A DNA stretch of 64,000 nt from Eledone cirrhosa (Eukaryota > Mollusca > Cephalopoda > Octopoda > Eledonidae): NCBI GenBank assembly GCA_964016885.1, contig OZ024740.1:204138929-204202928 (forward strand), written 5' to 3'. Positions within the stretch are counted from its first letter, which is position 1, and each line of letters begins with the position of its first letter. Positions 26,401-41,500 of this stretch are shown here, in pieces. The notes beneath the pieces are model-generated. The model was not told where the DNA came from, did no database searches, and saw nothing but the letters and a program-made list of their open reading frames with translations. The position numbers were made by a program, and so were the translations under genes.

Positions 26401-29400
26401 GTACCCTACCATCGAATACCACTGTCTGGGTGTGTTGTATCTACAGATGTAGAGTTATATACTGGACAGTAGAGAGATGTTACACTATGTCTCCTACCAT
26501 TGAATACCACTGTCAGGGTGTGTTGTATCTACAGATGTAAAGATATCTACTGGACAGTAGAGAGACGTTACACTATGTCCCCTACCATTCAATACCACTG
26601 TCTGGGTGTGTTGTATCTACAGATGTAGAGATATATACTGAACAGTAGAGAGACGTTAAACTATGTCCCCTACCATTCAATACCACTGTCAGGGTGTGTT
26701 GTATCTACAAGTATAGAGATATACACTGGACAGTAGAGAGACGTTACACTATGTCCCCTACCATTGAATACCACTGTCTGGGTGTGTTGTATCTTCAGAT
26801 GTCGAGATATATACTGGACAGTAGAGAGACGTTACACTATGTCCCCTAACATTCAATACCACTGTCAGGGTGTGTTTTATCTACAGGTATAGAGATATAT
26901 ACTGGATAGTAGAGAGACGTTAGACTATGTCCCCTACCATTGAATACCACTGTCAGGGTGTGTGGTATCTACAGGTATAGAGATATATACTGGACAGTAG
27001 AGAGCCGTTACACTATGTCCCCTACCATTGAATACCACTGTCAGGGTGTGTTGTATCTACAGGTATAGAGATATATACTGGACAGTAGAGAGACGTTACA
27101 CTATGTCCCCTACCATTGAATACCACTGTCAGGGTGTGTTGTATCTACAGATGTAAAGATATCTACTGGACAGTAGATAGACGTTACACTATGTCCCCAA
27201 CCATTCAATACCACTGTCTGGGTGTGTTGTATCTACAGATGTAGAGATATATACTGAACAGTAGAGAGACGTTACACTATGTCCCCTACCATTCAATACC
27301 ACTGTCAGGGTGTGTTGTATCTACAGGTATAGAGATATATACTGGATATTAGAGAGACGTTATACTATGTCCCGTACCATTGAATACCACTGTCTGGGTG
27401 TGTTGTATCTACAAGTATAGAGATATATACTGGATAGTACCGAGACGTTACACTATGTCCCCTACCATTGAATACCACTGTCAGGGTGTGTTGTATCTAC
27501 AGATATAGAGATATATACTGGACAGTAGAGAGACGTTACACTATGTCCCCTACCATTCAATACCACTGTCTGGGTGTGTTGTATCTACAGATGTAGAGAT
27601 ATATACTGAACAGTAGAGAGACGTTAAACTATGTCCCCTACCATTCAATACCACTGTCAGGGTGTGTTGTATCTACAAGTATAGAGATATACACTGGACA
27701 GTAGAGAGACGTTACACTATGTCCCCTACCATTCAATACCACTGTCAGGGTGTGTTGTATCTACAGGTATAGAGATATATACTGGAGAGTAGAGAGACGT
27801 TACACTATGTCCCCTACCATTGAATAGCACTGTCAGGGTGTGTTGTATCTACAGATATAGAGATATATACTGGACAGTAGAGAGACGTTACACTATGTCC
27901 CCTACCATTGAATACCACTGTCTGGGTGTGTTGTATCTACAGATGTAGAGATATATACTGGACAGTAGAGAGACGTTACACTATGTCCCCTACCATTCAA
28001 TACCACTGTCAGGGTGTGTTGTATCTACAGGTATAGAGATATATACTGGATAGTAGAGAGACGTTACAGTATGTCCCGTACCATTGAATACCACTGTCAG
28101 GGTGTGTGGTATCTGCAGGTATAGAGATTTAAACTGGACAGTAGAGACACGTTACACTATGTCCCCTACCATTCAATACCACTGTCAGGGTGTGTTGTAT
28201 CTACAGATGTAGAGATATATACTGGTCAGTAGAGAGACGTTACACTATGTCCCCTACCATTGAATACCACTGTCAGGGTGTGTTGTATCTACAGGTATAG
28301 AGATATATACTGGACAGTAGAGAGACGTTACACTATGTCCCCTACCATTCAATACCACTGTCAGGGTGTGTTGTATCTACAGATATAGAGATATATACTG
28401 GACAGTAGAAAGACGTTACACTATGTCCCCTACCATTCAATACCACTGTCAGGGTGTGTTGTATCTACAGATATAGAGATATATACTGGACAGTAGAGAG
28501 ACGTTACACTATGTCCCCTACCATTGAATACCACTGTCTGTGTGTGTTGTATCTACAAGTATAGAGATATATACTGGACAGTAGAGAGGCGTTACACTAT
28601 GTCCCCTACCATTGAATACCACTGTCAGGGTGTGTTGTATCTACAAGTATAGAGATATACACTGGATAGTAGCGAGACGTTACACTATGTACCCTACCAT
28701 CGAATACCACTGTCTGGGTGTGTTGTATCTACAGATGTAGAGTTATATACTGGACAGTAGAGAGATGTTACACTATGTCCCCTACCATTGAATACCACTG
28801 TCAGGGTGTGTTGTATCTACAGATGTAAAGATATCTACTGGACAGTAGAGAGACGTTACACTATGTCCCCTATCATTCAATACCACTGTCTGGGTGTGTT
28901 GTATCTACAGATGTAGAGATATATACTGAACAGTAGAGAGACGTTAAACTATGTCCCCTACCATTCAATACCACTGTCAGGGTGTGTTGTATCTACAAGT
29001 ATAGAGATATACACTGGACAGTAGAGAGACGTTACACTATGTCCCCTACCATTCAATACCACTGTCACTGGTGTGTTGTATCTACAGGTATAGAGATATA
29101 TACTGGAGAGTAGAGAGACGTTACACTATGTCCCCTACCATTGAATAGCACTGTCAGGGTGTGTTTTATCTACAGATGTAGAGATATATACTGGACAGTA
29201 GAGAGACGTTACACTATGTCCCCTACCATTGAATACCACTGTCAGGGTGTGTTATATCTACAGATGTAGAGGTATATACTGGGCAGTAGAGAGACGTTAC
29301 ACTATGTCCCCTACCATTGAATAGCACTGTCAGGGTGTGTTGTATCTACAGATATAGAGATATGTACTGGACAGTAGAGAGACGTTACACTATGTCCCCT

Positions 29401-32400
29401 ACCATTGAATACCACTGTCTGGGTGTGTTGTATCTACAGATGTAGAGATATATACTGGACAGTAGAGAGACGTTACACTATGTCCCCTACCATTCAATAC
29501 CACTGTCAGGGTGTGTTGTATCTACAGGTATAGAGATATATACTGGATAGTAGAGAGACGTTACAGTATGTCCCGTACCATTGAATACCACTGTCAGGGT
29601 GTGTTGTATCTGCAGGTATAGAGATATAAACTGGACAGTAGAGACACGTTACACTATGTCCCCTACCATTGAATACCACTGTCAGGGTGTGTTGTATCTA
29701 CAGATGTAGAGATATATACTGGTCAGTAGAGAGACGTTACACTATGTCCCCTACCATTCAATACCACTGTCTGGGTGTGTTATATCTACAAGTATAGAGA
29801 TATATACTGGATAGTACCGAGACGTTACACTATGTCCCCTACCATTTAATACCACTGTCAGGGTGTGTTGTATCTACAGGTATAGAGATATATACTGGAC
29901 AGTAGAGAGACGTTACACTATGTCCCCTACCATTGAATACCACTGTCAGGGTGTGTTGTATCTACAGGTATAGAGATATATACTGGACAGTAGAGAGACG
30001 TTACTCTATGTCCCCTACCATTGAATACCACTGTCAATGTGTGTTGTATCTTCAGATGTAGAGTTATATACTGGACAGTAGAGAGATCTTACACTATGTC
30101 CCCTACCATTGAATACCACTGTCAGGGTGTGTTGTATCTACAGATGTAGAGATATATACTGGACAGTAGAGGGGTTACACTATGTCCCCTACCATTGAAT
30201 ACCACTGTCAGGGTGTGTTGTATCTACAGATATAGAGATATATACTGGACAGTAGAGAGACGTTACACTATGTCCCCTAACATTGAATACCACTGTCAGG
30301 GTGTGTTGTATCTACAAATGTAGAGATATATACTGGTCAGTAGAGAGACGTTACACTATGTCCCCTAACATTGAATACGACTGTCAGGGTGTGTTGTATC
30401 TACAGGTATAGAGATATATACTTGACAGTAGAGACACGTTAAACTATGTCCCCTACCATTGAATACCACTGTCTGGGTGTGTTGTATCTACAAGTATAGA
30501 CATATATACTGGACAGTAGAGAGACGTTACACTATGTCCCCTACCATGGAATACCACTGGCAGGGTGTGTTGTATCTACAGGTATAGAGATATATACTGG
30601 ACAGTAGAGAGACGTTACACTATGTCCCCTACCATTGAATACCACTGTCAGGGTGTGTTGTATCTACAGATATAGAGATATATACTGGACAGTAGAAAGA
30701 CGTTACACTATGTCCCTACCATTGAATACCACTGTCAGGGTGTGTTGTATCTACAGATGTAGAGATATATACTGGACAGTAGTGAGACGTTACACTATGT
30801 CCCCTACCATTGAATACCGCTGTCAGGGTGTGTTGTATCTACAGATGTAGAAATATATACTGGACAGTAGAGAGACGTTACACTATGTCCCCTACCATCG
30901 AATACCACTGTCAGGGTGTGTTGTATCTACAAATTTAAAGATATACACTGGACAGTAAAGAGACGTTACACTATGTCCACTACCATTCAATACCACTGTC
31001 ATGGTGTGTTGTATCTACAGGTATAGAGATATAAACTGGACAGTAGAGAGACGTTACACTATGTCCCCTACCATAAAATACCACTGTCAGGGTGTGTTGT
31101 ATCTACAGATATAGAGATATATACTGCATAGTAGAGAGACGTTACACTATGTCCCCTACCATTGAATACCACTGTCAGGGTGTCTTGTATCTACAGGTAT
31201 AGAGATATATACTGGACAGTAGAGAGACGTTACACTATGTCCCCTACCATTGAATACCACTGTCAGGGTGTCTTGTATCTACAGGTATAGAGATATATAC
31301 TGGACAGTAGAGAGACGTTACACTATGTCCCCTACCATTGAATACCACTGTCTGGGTGTGTTGTATCTACAGATATAGAGATATACACTGGACAGTAGAG
31401 TGACGTTACACTATGTCCTCTACCATTCAATACCACTGTCAGGGTGTGTTGTATCTACAGATGTAGAGATATATACTGGACAGTAGAGAGACGTTACACT
31501 ATGTCCTCTACCATTGAATACCACTGTCTGGGTGTGTTGTATCTACAGATATAGAGATATACACTGGACAGTAGAGTGACGTTACACTATGTCCCCTACC
31601 ATAAAATACCACTGTCAGGGTGTGTTGTATCTACAGATATAGAGATATATACTGGACAGTAGAGAGACGTTACACTATGTCCCCCACCATTGAATACCAC
31701 TGTCAGGGTGTGTTGTATCTACAGGTATAGAGATATATACTGGACAGTAGAGAGACGTTACACTATGTCCCCTACCATTGAATACCACTGTCAGGGTGTG
31801 TGGTATCTACAGGTATAGAGATATATACTGGACAGTAGAGAGACGTTACACTATGTCCCCTACCATTGAATACCACTGTCAGGGTGTGTTGTATCTACAG
31901 GTATAGAGATATATACTGGACAGTAGAGAGACGTTACACTATGTCCCCTACCATTGAATACCACTGTCAGGGTGTGTTGTATCTACAGATGTAAAGATAT
32001 CTACTGGACAGTAGAGAGACGTTACACTATGTCCCCAACCATTCAATACCACTGTCTGGGTGTGTTGTATCTACAGATGTAGAGATATATACTGAACAGT
32101 AGAGAGACGTTACACTATGTCCCCTACCATTCAATACCACTGTCAGGGTGTGTTGTATCTACAGGTATAGAGATATATACTGGATATTAGAGAGACGTTA
32201 CACTATGTCCCGTACCATTGAATACCACTGTCTGGGTGTGTTGTATCTACAAGTATAGAGATATATACTGGATAGTACCGAGACGTTACACTATGTCCCC
32301 TACCATTGAATACCACTGTCAGGGTGTGTTGTATCTACAGATATAGAGATATATACTGGACAGTAGAAAGACGTTACACTATGTCCCCTACCATTCAATA

Positions 32401-32763
32401 CCACTGTCAGGGTGTGTTGTATCTACAGATATAGAGATATATACTGGACAGTAGAGAGACGTTACACTATGTCCCCTACCATTGAATACCACTGTCTGTG
32501 TGTGTTGTATCTACAAGTATAGAGATATATACTGGACAGTAGAGAGGCGTTACACTATATCCCCTACCATTGAATACCACTGTCAGGGTGTGTTGTATCT
32601 ACAAGTATAGAGATATACACTGGATAGTAGCGAGACGTTACACTATGTACCCTACCATCGAATACCACTGTCTGGGTGTGTTGTATCTACAGATGTAGAG
32701 TTATATACTGGACAGTAGAGAGATGTTACACTATGTCCCCTACCATTGAATACCACTGTCAGG

Positions 32764-33643
32764 GTGTGTTGTATCTACAGATGTAAAGATATCTACTGGA
32801 CAGTAGAGAGACGTTACACTATGTCCCCTACCATTCAATACCACTGTCTGGGTGTGTTGTATCTACAGATGTAGAGATATATACTGAACAGTAGAGAGAC
32901 GTTAAACTATGTCCCCTACCATTCAATACCACTGTCAGGGTGTGTTGTATCTACAAGTATAGAGATATACACTGGACAGTAGAGAGACGTTACACTATGT
33001 CCCCTACCATTCAATACCACTGTCAGGGTGTGTTGTATCTACAGGTATAGAGATATATACTGGACAGTAGAGAGACGTTACACTATGTCCCCTAACATTG
33101 AATACGACTGTCTGGGTGTGTTGTATCTACAGATGTAGAGATATATACTGGACAGTAGAGAGACGTTACACTATGTCCCCTACCATTCAATACCACTGTC
33201 AGGGTGTGTTGTATCTACAGATGTAAAGATATCTACTGGACAGTAGAGAGACGTTACACTATGTCCCCTACCATTCAATACCACTGTCTGGGTGTGTTGT
33301 ATCTACAGATGTAGAGATATATACTGAACAGTAGAGAGACGTTAAACTATGTCCCCTACCATTCAATACCACTGTCAGGGTGTGTTGTATCTACAAGTAT
33401 AGAGATATACACTGGACAGTAGAGAGACGTTACACTATGTCCCCTACCATTCAATACCACTGTCAGGGTGTGTTGTATCTACAGGTATAGAGATATATAC
33501 TGGACAGTAGAGAGACGTTACACTATGTCCCCTAACATTGAATACGACTGTCTGGGTGTGTTGTATCTACAGATGTAGAGATATATACTGGACAGTAGAG
33601 AGACGTTACACTATGTCCCCTACCATTCAATACCACTGTCAGG
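32764..33643 (+). repeat. 440-bp five-monomer tandem duplication
   Basis: GATGTAAAGATATCTACTGG at about 32,779 recurs at 33,219, and AATACGACTGTCTGGG at 33,101 recurs at 33,541. Both are spaced exactly 440 bp (5 x 88). The five monomers between are nearly identical in the two copies, so this is a recent duplication inside the larger macro-repeat. It is independent of the other five-monomer units, because it is made of different variant monomers. Confidence 0.86.
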
Positions 33644-35025
33644 GTGTGTTGTATCTACAGGTATAGAGATATATACTGGATAGTAGAGAGACGTTACAGT
33701 ATGTCCCGTACCATTGAATACCACTGTCAGGGTGTGTTGTATCTACAGGTATAGAGATATAAACTGGACAGTAGAGACACGTTACACTATGTCCCCTACC
33801 ATTCAATACCACTGTCAGGGTGTGTTGTATCTACAGATGTAGAGATATATACTGGTCAGTAGAGAGACGTTACACTATGTCCCCTACCATTGAATACCAC
33901 TGTCAGGGTGTGTTGTATCTACAGATATAGAGATATATACTGGACAGTAGAAAGACGTTACACTATGTCCCTACCATTGAATACCACTGTCAGGGTGTGT
34001 TGTATCTACAGATATAGAGATATATACTGGACAGTAGAGAGACGTTACACTATGTCCTCTACCATTGAATACCGCTGTCAGGGTGTGTTGTATCTACAGA
34101 TGTAGAAATATATACTGGACAGTAGAGAGACGTTACACTATGTCCCCTACCATGGAATACCACTGTCAGGGTGTGTTGTATCTACAGGTATAGAGATATA
34201 TACTGGGCAGTAGAGAGACGTTACACTATGTCCCCTACCATTGAATACCACTGTCTGGGTGTGTTGTATCTACAAATTTAAAGATATACACTGGACAGTA
34301 AAGAGACGTTACACTATGTCCACTACCATTCAATACCACTGTCATGGTGTGTTGTATCTACAGGTATAGAGATATACACTGGACAGTAGAGAGACGTTAC
34401 ACTATGTCCCCTACCATAAAATACCACTGTCAGGGTGTGTTGTATCTACAGATATAGAGATATACACTGGACAGTAGAGTGACGTTACACTATGTCCTCT
34501 AACATTCAATACCACTGTCTGGGTGTGTTGTATCTACAGATATAGAGATATACACTGGACAGTAGAGTGACGTTACACTATGTCCCCTACCATAAAATAC
34601 CACTGTCAGGGTGTGTAGTATCTACAGATATAGAGATATATACTGGACAGTAGAGAGACGTTACACTATGTCCCCTAACATTGAATACCACTGTCATGGT
34701 GTGTTGTATCTACAAGTATAGAGATATACACTGGACAGTAGAGAGACGTTACACTATGTCCCCTACCATTGAATACCATTGTCAGGGTGTGTTGTATCTA
34801 CAGATGTAGAGATATATACTGGACAGTAGAGGGGTTAAACTATGTCCCCTACCATTGAATACCACTGTCAGGGTGTGTTGTATCTACAGATATAGAGATA
34901 TATACTGGACAGTAGAGAGACGTTACACTATGTCCCCTACCATTGAATACCACTGTCTGGGTGTGTTGTATCTTCAGATGTAGAGATATATACTGGACAG
35001 TAGAGAGACGTTACACTATGTCCCC

Positions 35026-36785
35026 TAACATTCAATACCACTGTCAGGGTGTGTTTTATCTACAGGTATAGAGATATATACTGGATAGTAGAGAGACGTT
35101 AGACTATGTCCCCTACCATTGAATACCACTGTCAGGGTGTGTGGTATCTACAGGTATAGAGATATATACTGGACAGTAGAGAGACGTTACACTATGTCCC
35201 CTACCATTGAATACCACTGTCAGGGTGTGTTGTATCTACAGGTATAGAGATATATACTGGACAGTAGAGAGACGTTACACTATGTCCCCTACCATTGAAT
35301 ACCACTGTCAGGGTGTGTTGTATCTACAGATGTAGAGATATATACTGGACAGTAGAGAGACGTTACAATATGTCCCCTACCATTGAATACCACTGTCTGG
35401 GTGTGTTGTATCTACAGATGTAGAGATATATACTGGACAGTAGAGAGATGTTACACTATGTCCCCTACCATTGAATACCACTGTCAGGGTGTGTTGTATC
35501 TACAGATGTAAAGATATCTACTGGACAGTAGAGAGACGTTACACTATGTCCCCAACCATTCAATACCACTGTCTGGGTGTGTTGTATCTACAGATGTAGA
35601 GATATATACTGAACAGTAGAGAGACGTTACACTATGTCCCCTACCATTCAATACCACAGTCAGGGTGTGTTGTATCTACAGGTATAGAGATATATACTGC
35701 ATATTAGAGAGACGTTACACTATGTCCCGTACCATTGAATACCACTGTCTGGGTGTGTTGTATCTACAAGTATAGAGATATATACTGGATAGTACCGAGA
35801 CGTTACACTATGTCCCCTACCATTGAATACCACTGTCAGGGTGTGTTGTATCTACAGATATAGAGATATATACTGGACAGTAGAAAGACGTTACACTATG
35901 TCCCCTACCATTCAATACCACTGTCAGGGTGTGTTGTATCTACAGATATAGAGATATATACTGGACAGTAGAGAGACGTTACACTATGTCCCCTAACATT
36001 CAATACCACTGTCAGGGTGTGTTTTATCTACAGGTATAGAGATATATACTGGATAGTAGAGAGACGTTAGACTATGTCCCCTACCATTGAATACCACTGT
36101 CAGGGTGTGTGGTATCTACAGGTATAGAGATATATACTGGACAGTAGAGAGACGTTACACTATGTCCCCTACCATTGAATACCACTGTCAGGATGTGTTG
36201 TATCTACAGGTATAGAGATATATACTGGACAGTAGAGAGACGTTACACTATGTCCCCTACCATTGAATACCACTGTCAGGGTGTGTTGTATCTACAGATG
36301 TAAAGATATCTACTGGACAGTAGAGAGACGTTACACTAAGTCCCCAACCATTCAATACCACTGTCTGGGTGTGTTGTATCTACAGATGTAGAGATATATA
36401 CTGAACAGTAGAGAGACGTTACACTATGTCCCCTACCATTCAATACCACAGTCAGGGTGTGTTGTATCTACAGGTATAGAGATATATACTGGATATTAGA
36501 GAGACGTTACACTATGTCCCGTACCATTGAATACCACTGTCTGGGTGTGTTGTATCTACAAGTATAGAGATATATACTGGATAGTACCGAGACGTTACAC
36601 TATGTCCCCTACCATTGAATACCACTGTCAGGGTGTGTTGTATCTACAGATATAGAGATATATACTGGACAGTAGAAAGACGTTACACTATGTCCCCTAC
36701 CATTCAATACCACTGTCAGGGTGTGTTGTATCTACAGATATAGAGATATATACTGGACAGTAGAGAGACGTTACACTATGTCCCC
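35026..36785 (+). repeat. 968/792-bp tandem duplication (11 and 9 monomers)
   Basis: TAACATTCAATACC recurs at 35,026 and 35,994 (968 bp, 11 x 88). The rare ATACCACAGTCAGGG recurs at 35,651 and 36,443 (792 bp, 9 x 88). The second copy therefore lacks two monomers that the first has at about 35,320-35,500. Private changes in each copy (CTGCATATTAG at 35,698 and ACACTAAGTCCCC near 36,335) show slight divergence after the duplication. Confidence 0.85.
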
Positions 36786-37412
36786 TACCATTGAATACCA
36801 CTGTCTGTGTGTGTTGTATCTACAAGTATAGAGATATATACTGGACAGTAGAGAGGCGTTACACTATGTCCCCTACCATTGAATACCACTGTCAGGGTGT
36901 GTTGTATCTACAGATGTGCGAAATATACTGGACAGTAGAGAGACGTGACACTATGACCCCTACCATTGAATACCACTGTCAGGGTGTGTTGTATCTACAA
37001 GTATAGAGATATACACTGGATAGTAGCGAGACGTTACACTATGTACCCTACCATCGAATACCACTGTCAGGGTGTGTTGTATCTACAGATGTGCGAAATA
37101 TACTGGACAGTAGAGAGATGGTACACTATGTCCCCTACCATTGAATACCACTGTCAGGGTGTGTTGTATCTACAGATGTAAAGATATCTACTGGACAGTA
37201 GAGAGACGTTACACTATGTCCCCTACCATTCAATACCACTGTCTGGGTGTGTTGTATCTACAGATGTAGAGATATATACTGAACAGTAGAGAGACGTTAA
37301 ACTATGTCCCCTACCATTCAATACCACTGTCAGGGTGTGTTGTATCTACAAGTATAGAGATATACACTGGACAGTAGAGAGACGTTACACTATGTCCCCT
37401 ACCATTGAATAC

Positions 37413-38540
37413 CATTGTCAGGGTGTGTTGTATCTACAGATGTAGAGATATATACTGGACAGTAGAGGGGTTAAACTATGTCCCCTACCATTGAATACCA
37501 CTGTCAGGGTGTGTTGTATCTACAGATATAGAGATATATACTGGACAGTAGAGAGACGTTACACTATGTCCCCTACCATTGAATACCACTGTCTGGGTGT
37601 GTTGTATCTTCAGATGTAGAGATATATACTGGACAGTAGAGAGACGTTACACTATGTCCCCTAACATTCAATACCACTGTCAGGGTGTGTTTTATCTACA
37701 GGTATAGAGATATATACTGGATAGTAGAGAGACGTTAGACTATGTCCCCTACCATTGAATACCACTGTCAGGGTGTGTGGTATCTACAGGTATAGAGATA
37801 TATACTGGACAGTAGAGAGACGTTACACTATGTCCCCTACCATTGAATACCATTGGCAGGGTGTGTTGTATCTACAGATGTAGAGATATATACTGGACAG
37901 TAGAGGGGTTAAACTATGTCCCCTACCATTGAATACCACTGTCAGGGTGTGTTGTATCTACAGATATAGAGATATATACTGGACAGTAGAGAGACGTTAC
38001 ACTATGTCCCCTACCATTGAATACCACTGTCTGGGTGTGTTGTATCTTCAGATGTAGAGATATATACTGGACAGTAGAGAGACGTTACACTATGTCCCCT
38101 ATCATTCAATACCACTGTCAGGGTGTGTTTTATCTACAGGTATAGAGATATATACTGGATAGTAGAGAGACGTTAGACTATGTCCCCTACCATTGAATAC
38201 CACTGTCAGGGTGTGTGGTATCTACAGGTATAGAGATATATACTGGACAGTAGAGAGACGTTACACTATGTCCCCTACCATTGAATACCATTGGCAGGGT
38301 GTGTTGTATCTACAGATGTAGAGATATATACTGGACAGTAGAGGGGTTAAACTATGTCCCCTACCATTGAATACCACTGTCAGGGTGTGTTGTATCTACA
38401 GATATAGAGATATATACTGGACAGTAGAGAGACGTTACACTATGTCCCCTACCATTGAATACCACTGTCTGGGTGTGTTGTATCTTCAGATGTAGAGATA
38501 TATACTGGACAGTAGAGAGACGTTACACTATGTCCCCTAC
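37413..38540 (+). repeat. 438-bp five-monomer tandem repeat, about 2.6 copies
   Basis: Copies start at the ATACCATTG(T/G)CAGGG monomer at 37,413, 37,851 and 38,289, an exact spacing of 438 bp. The unit is four 88-bp monomers plus one 86-bp AGAGGGGTTAAAC monomer. It also carries TATCTTCAGATGTAG and GTTTTATC monomers. The third copy stops matching at about 38,540. CATTGGCAGGG is shared by copies 2 and 3 only, so copy 3 was made from copy 2. Confidence 0.87.
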
Positions 38541-41500
38541 CATTGAATACCACTGTCAGGGTGTGTTGTATCTACAGGTATAGAGATATATACTGGACAG
38601 TAGAGAGACGTTACACTATGTCCCCTACCATTGAATACCACTGTCAGGGTGTGTTGTATCTACAGATGTAAAGATATCTATTGGACAGTAGAGAGACGTT
38701 ACACTATGTCCCCAACCATTCAATACCACTGTCTGGGTGTGTTGTATCTACAGATGTAGAGATATATACTGAACAGTAGAGAGACGTTATACTATGTCCC
38801 CTACCATTCAATACCACTGTCAGGGTGTGTTGTATCTACAGGTATAGAGATATATACTGGATATTAGAGAGACGTTACACTATGTCCCGTACCATTGAAT
38901 ACCACTGTCTGGGTGTGTTGTATCTACAAGTATAGAGATATATACTGGATAGTACCGAGACGTTACACTATGTCCCCTACCATTGAATACCACTGTCAGG
39001 GTGTGTTGTATCTACAGATATAGAGATATATACTGGACAGTAGAAAGACGTTACACTATGTCCCCTACCATTCAATACCACTGTCAGGGTGTGTTGTATC
39101 TACAATATAGAGATATATACTGGACAGTAGAGAGACGTTACACTATGTCCCCTACCATTGAATAGCACTGTCAGGGTGTGTTTTATCTACAGATGTAGAG
39201 ATATATACTGGACAGTAGAGAGACGTTACACTATGTCCCCTACCATTAAATACCACTGTCAGGGTGTGTTATATCTACAGATGTAGAGATATATACTGGG
39301 CAGTAGAGAGACGTTACACTATGTCCCCTACCATTGAATACCACTGTCAGGGTGTGTTGTATCTACAGATATAGAGATATAAACTGGACAGTAGAGACAC
39401 GTTACACTATGTCCCCTACCATTCAATACCACTGTCAGGGTGTGTTGTATCTACAGATGTAGAGATATATACTGGTCAGTAGAGAGACGTTACACTATGT
39501 CCCCTACCATTCAATACCACTGTCTGGGTGTGTTATATCTACAAGTATAGAGATATATACTGGATAGTACCGAGACGTTACACTATGTCCCCTACCATTT
39601 AATACCACTGTCAGGGTGTGTTGTATCTACAGGTATAGAGATATATACTGGACAGTAGAGAGATCTTACACTATGTCCCCTACCATTGAATACCACTGTC
39701 AGGGTGTCTTGTATCTACAGATGTAGAGATATATACTGGACAGTAGAGGGGTTACACTATGTCCCCTACCATTGAATACCACTGTCAGGGTGTGTTGTAT
39801 CTACAGATATAGAGATATATACTGGACAGTAGAGAGACGTTACACTATGTCCCCTAACATTGAATACGACTGTCAGGGTGTGTTGTATCTACAGGTATAG
39901 AGATATATACTTGACAGTAGAGACACGTTAAACTATGTCCCCTACCATTGAATACCACTGTCTGGGTGTGTTGTATCTACAAGTATAGACATATATACTG
40001 GACAGTAGAGAGACGTTACACTATGTCCCCTACCATGGAATACCACTGTCAGGGTGTGTTGTATCTACAGGTATAGAGATATGTACTGGACAGTAGAGAG
40101 ACGTTACACTATGTCCCCTACCATTGAATACCACTGTCAGGGTGTGTTGTATCTACAGATATAGAGATATATACTGGACAGTAGAAAGACGTTACACTAT
40201 GTCCCTACCATTGAATACCACTGTCAGGGTGTGTTGTATCTACAGATGTAGAGATATATACTGGACAGTAGTGAGACGTTACACTATGTCCCCTACCATT
40301 GAATACCGCTGTCAGGGTGTGTTGTATCTACAGATGTAGAAATATATACTGGACAGTAGAGAGACGTTACACTATGTCCCCTACCATGGAATACCACTGT
40401 CAGGGTGTGTTGTATCTACAGGTATAGAGATATATACTGGGCAGTAGAGAGACGTTACACTATGTCCCCTACCATTGAATACCACTGTCAGGGTGTGTTG
40501 TATCTACAAATTTAGAGATATACACTGGACAGTAAAGAGACGTTACACTATGTCCCCTACCATTCAATACCACTGTCATGGTGTGTTGTATCTACAGGTA
40601 TAGAGATATACACTGCACAGTAGAGAGACGTTACACTATGTCCCCTACCATAAAATACCACTGTCAGGGTGTGTTGTATCTACAGATATAGAGATATATA
40701 CTGGACAGTAGAGAGACGTTACACTATGTCCCCTACCATTGAATACCACTGTCTGGGTGTGTTGTATCTTCAGATGTAGAGATATATACTGGACAGTAGA
40801 GAGACGTTACACTATGTCCCCTAACATTCAATACCACTGTCAGGGTGTGTTTTATCTACAGGTATAGAGATATATACTGGATAGTAGAGAGACGTTACAC
40901 TATGTCCCCTACCATTGAATACCACTGTCAGGGTGTGTGGTATCTACAGGTATAGAGATATATACTGGACAGTAGAGAGACGTTACACTATGTCCCCTAC
41001 CATTGAATACCACTGTCAGGGTGTGTTGTATCTACAGGTATAGAGATATATACTGGACAGTAGAGAGACGTTACACTATGTCCCCTACCATTGAATACCA
41101 CTGTCAGGGTGTGTTGTATCTACAGATGTAGAGATATATACTGGACAGTAGAGAGACGTTACACTATGTCCCCTACCATTGAATACCACTGTCTGAGTGT
41201 GTTGTATCTACAGACATAGAGATATATACTGGACAGTAGAGAGATGTTACACTATGTCCCCTACCATTGAATACCACTGTCAGGGTGTGTTGTATCTACA
41301 GATGTAAAGATATATACTGGACAGTAGAGAGACGTTACACTATGTCCCCAACCATTCAATACCACTGTCTGGGTGTGTTGTATCTACAGATGTAGAGATA
41401 TATACTGAACAGTAGAGAGACGTTACACTATGTCCCCTACCATTCAATACCACTGTCAGGGTGTGTTGTATCTACAGGTATAGAGATATATACTGGATAT

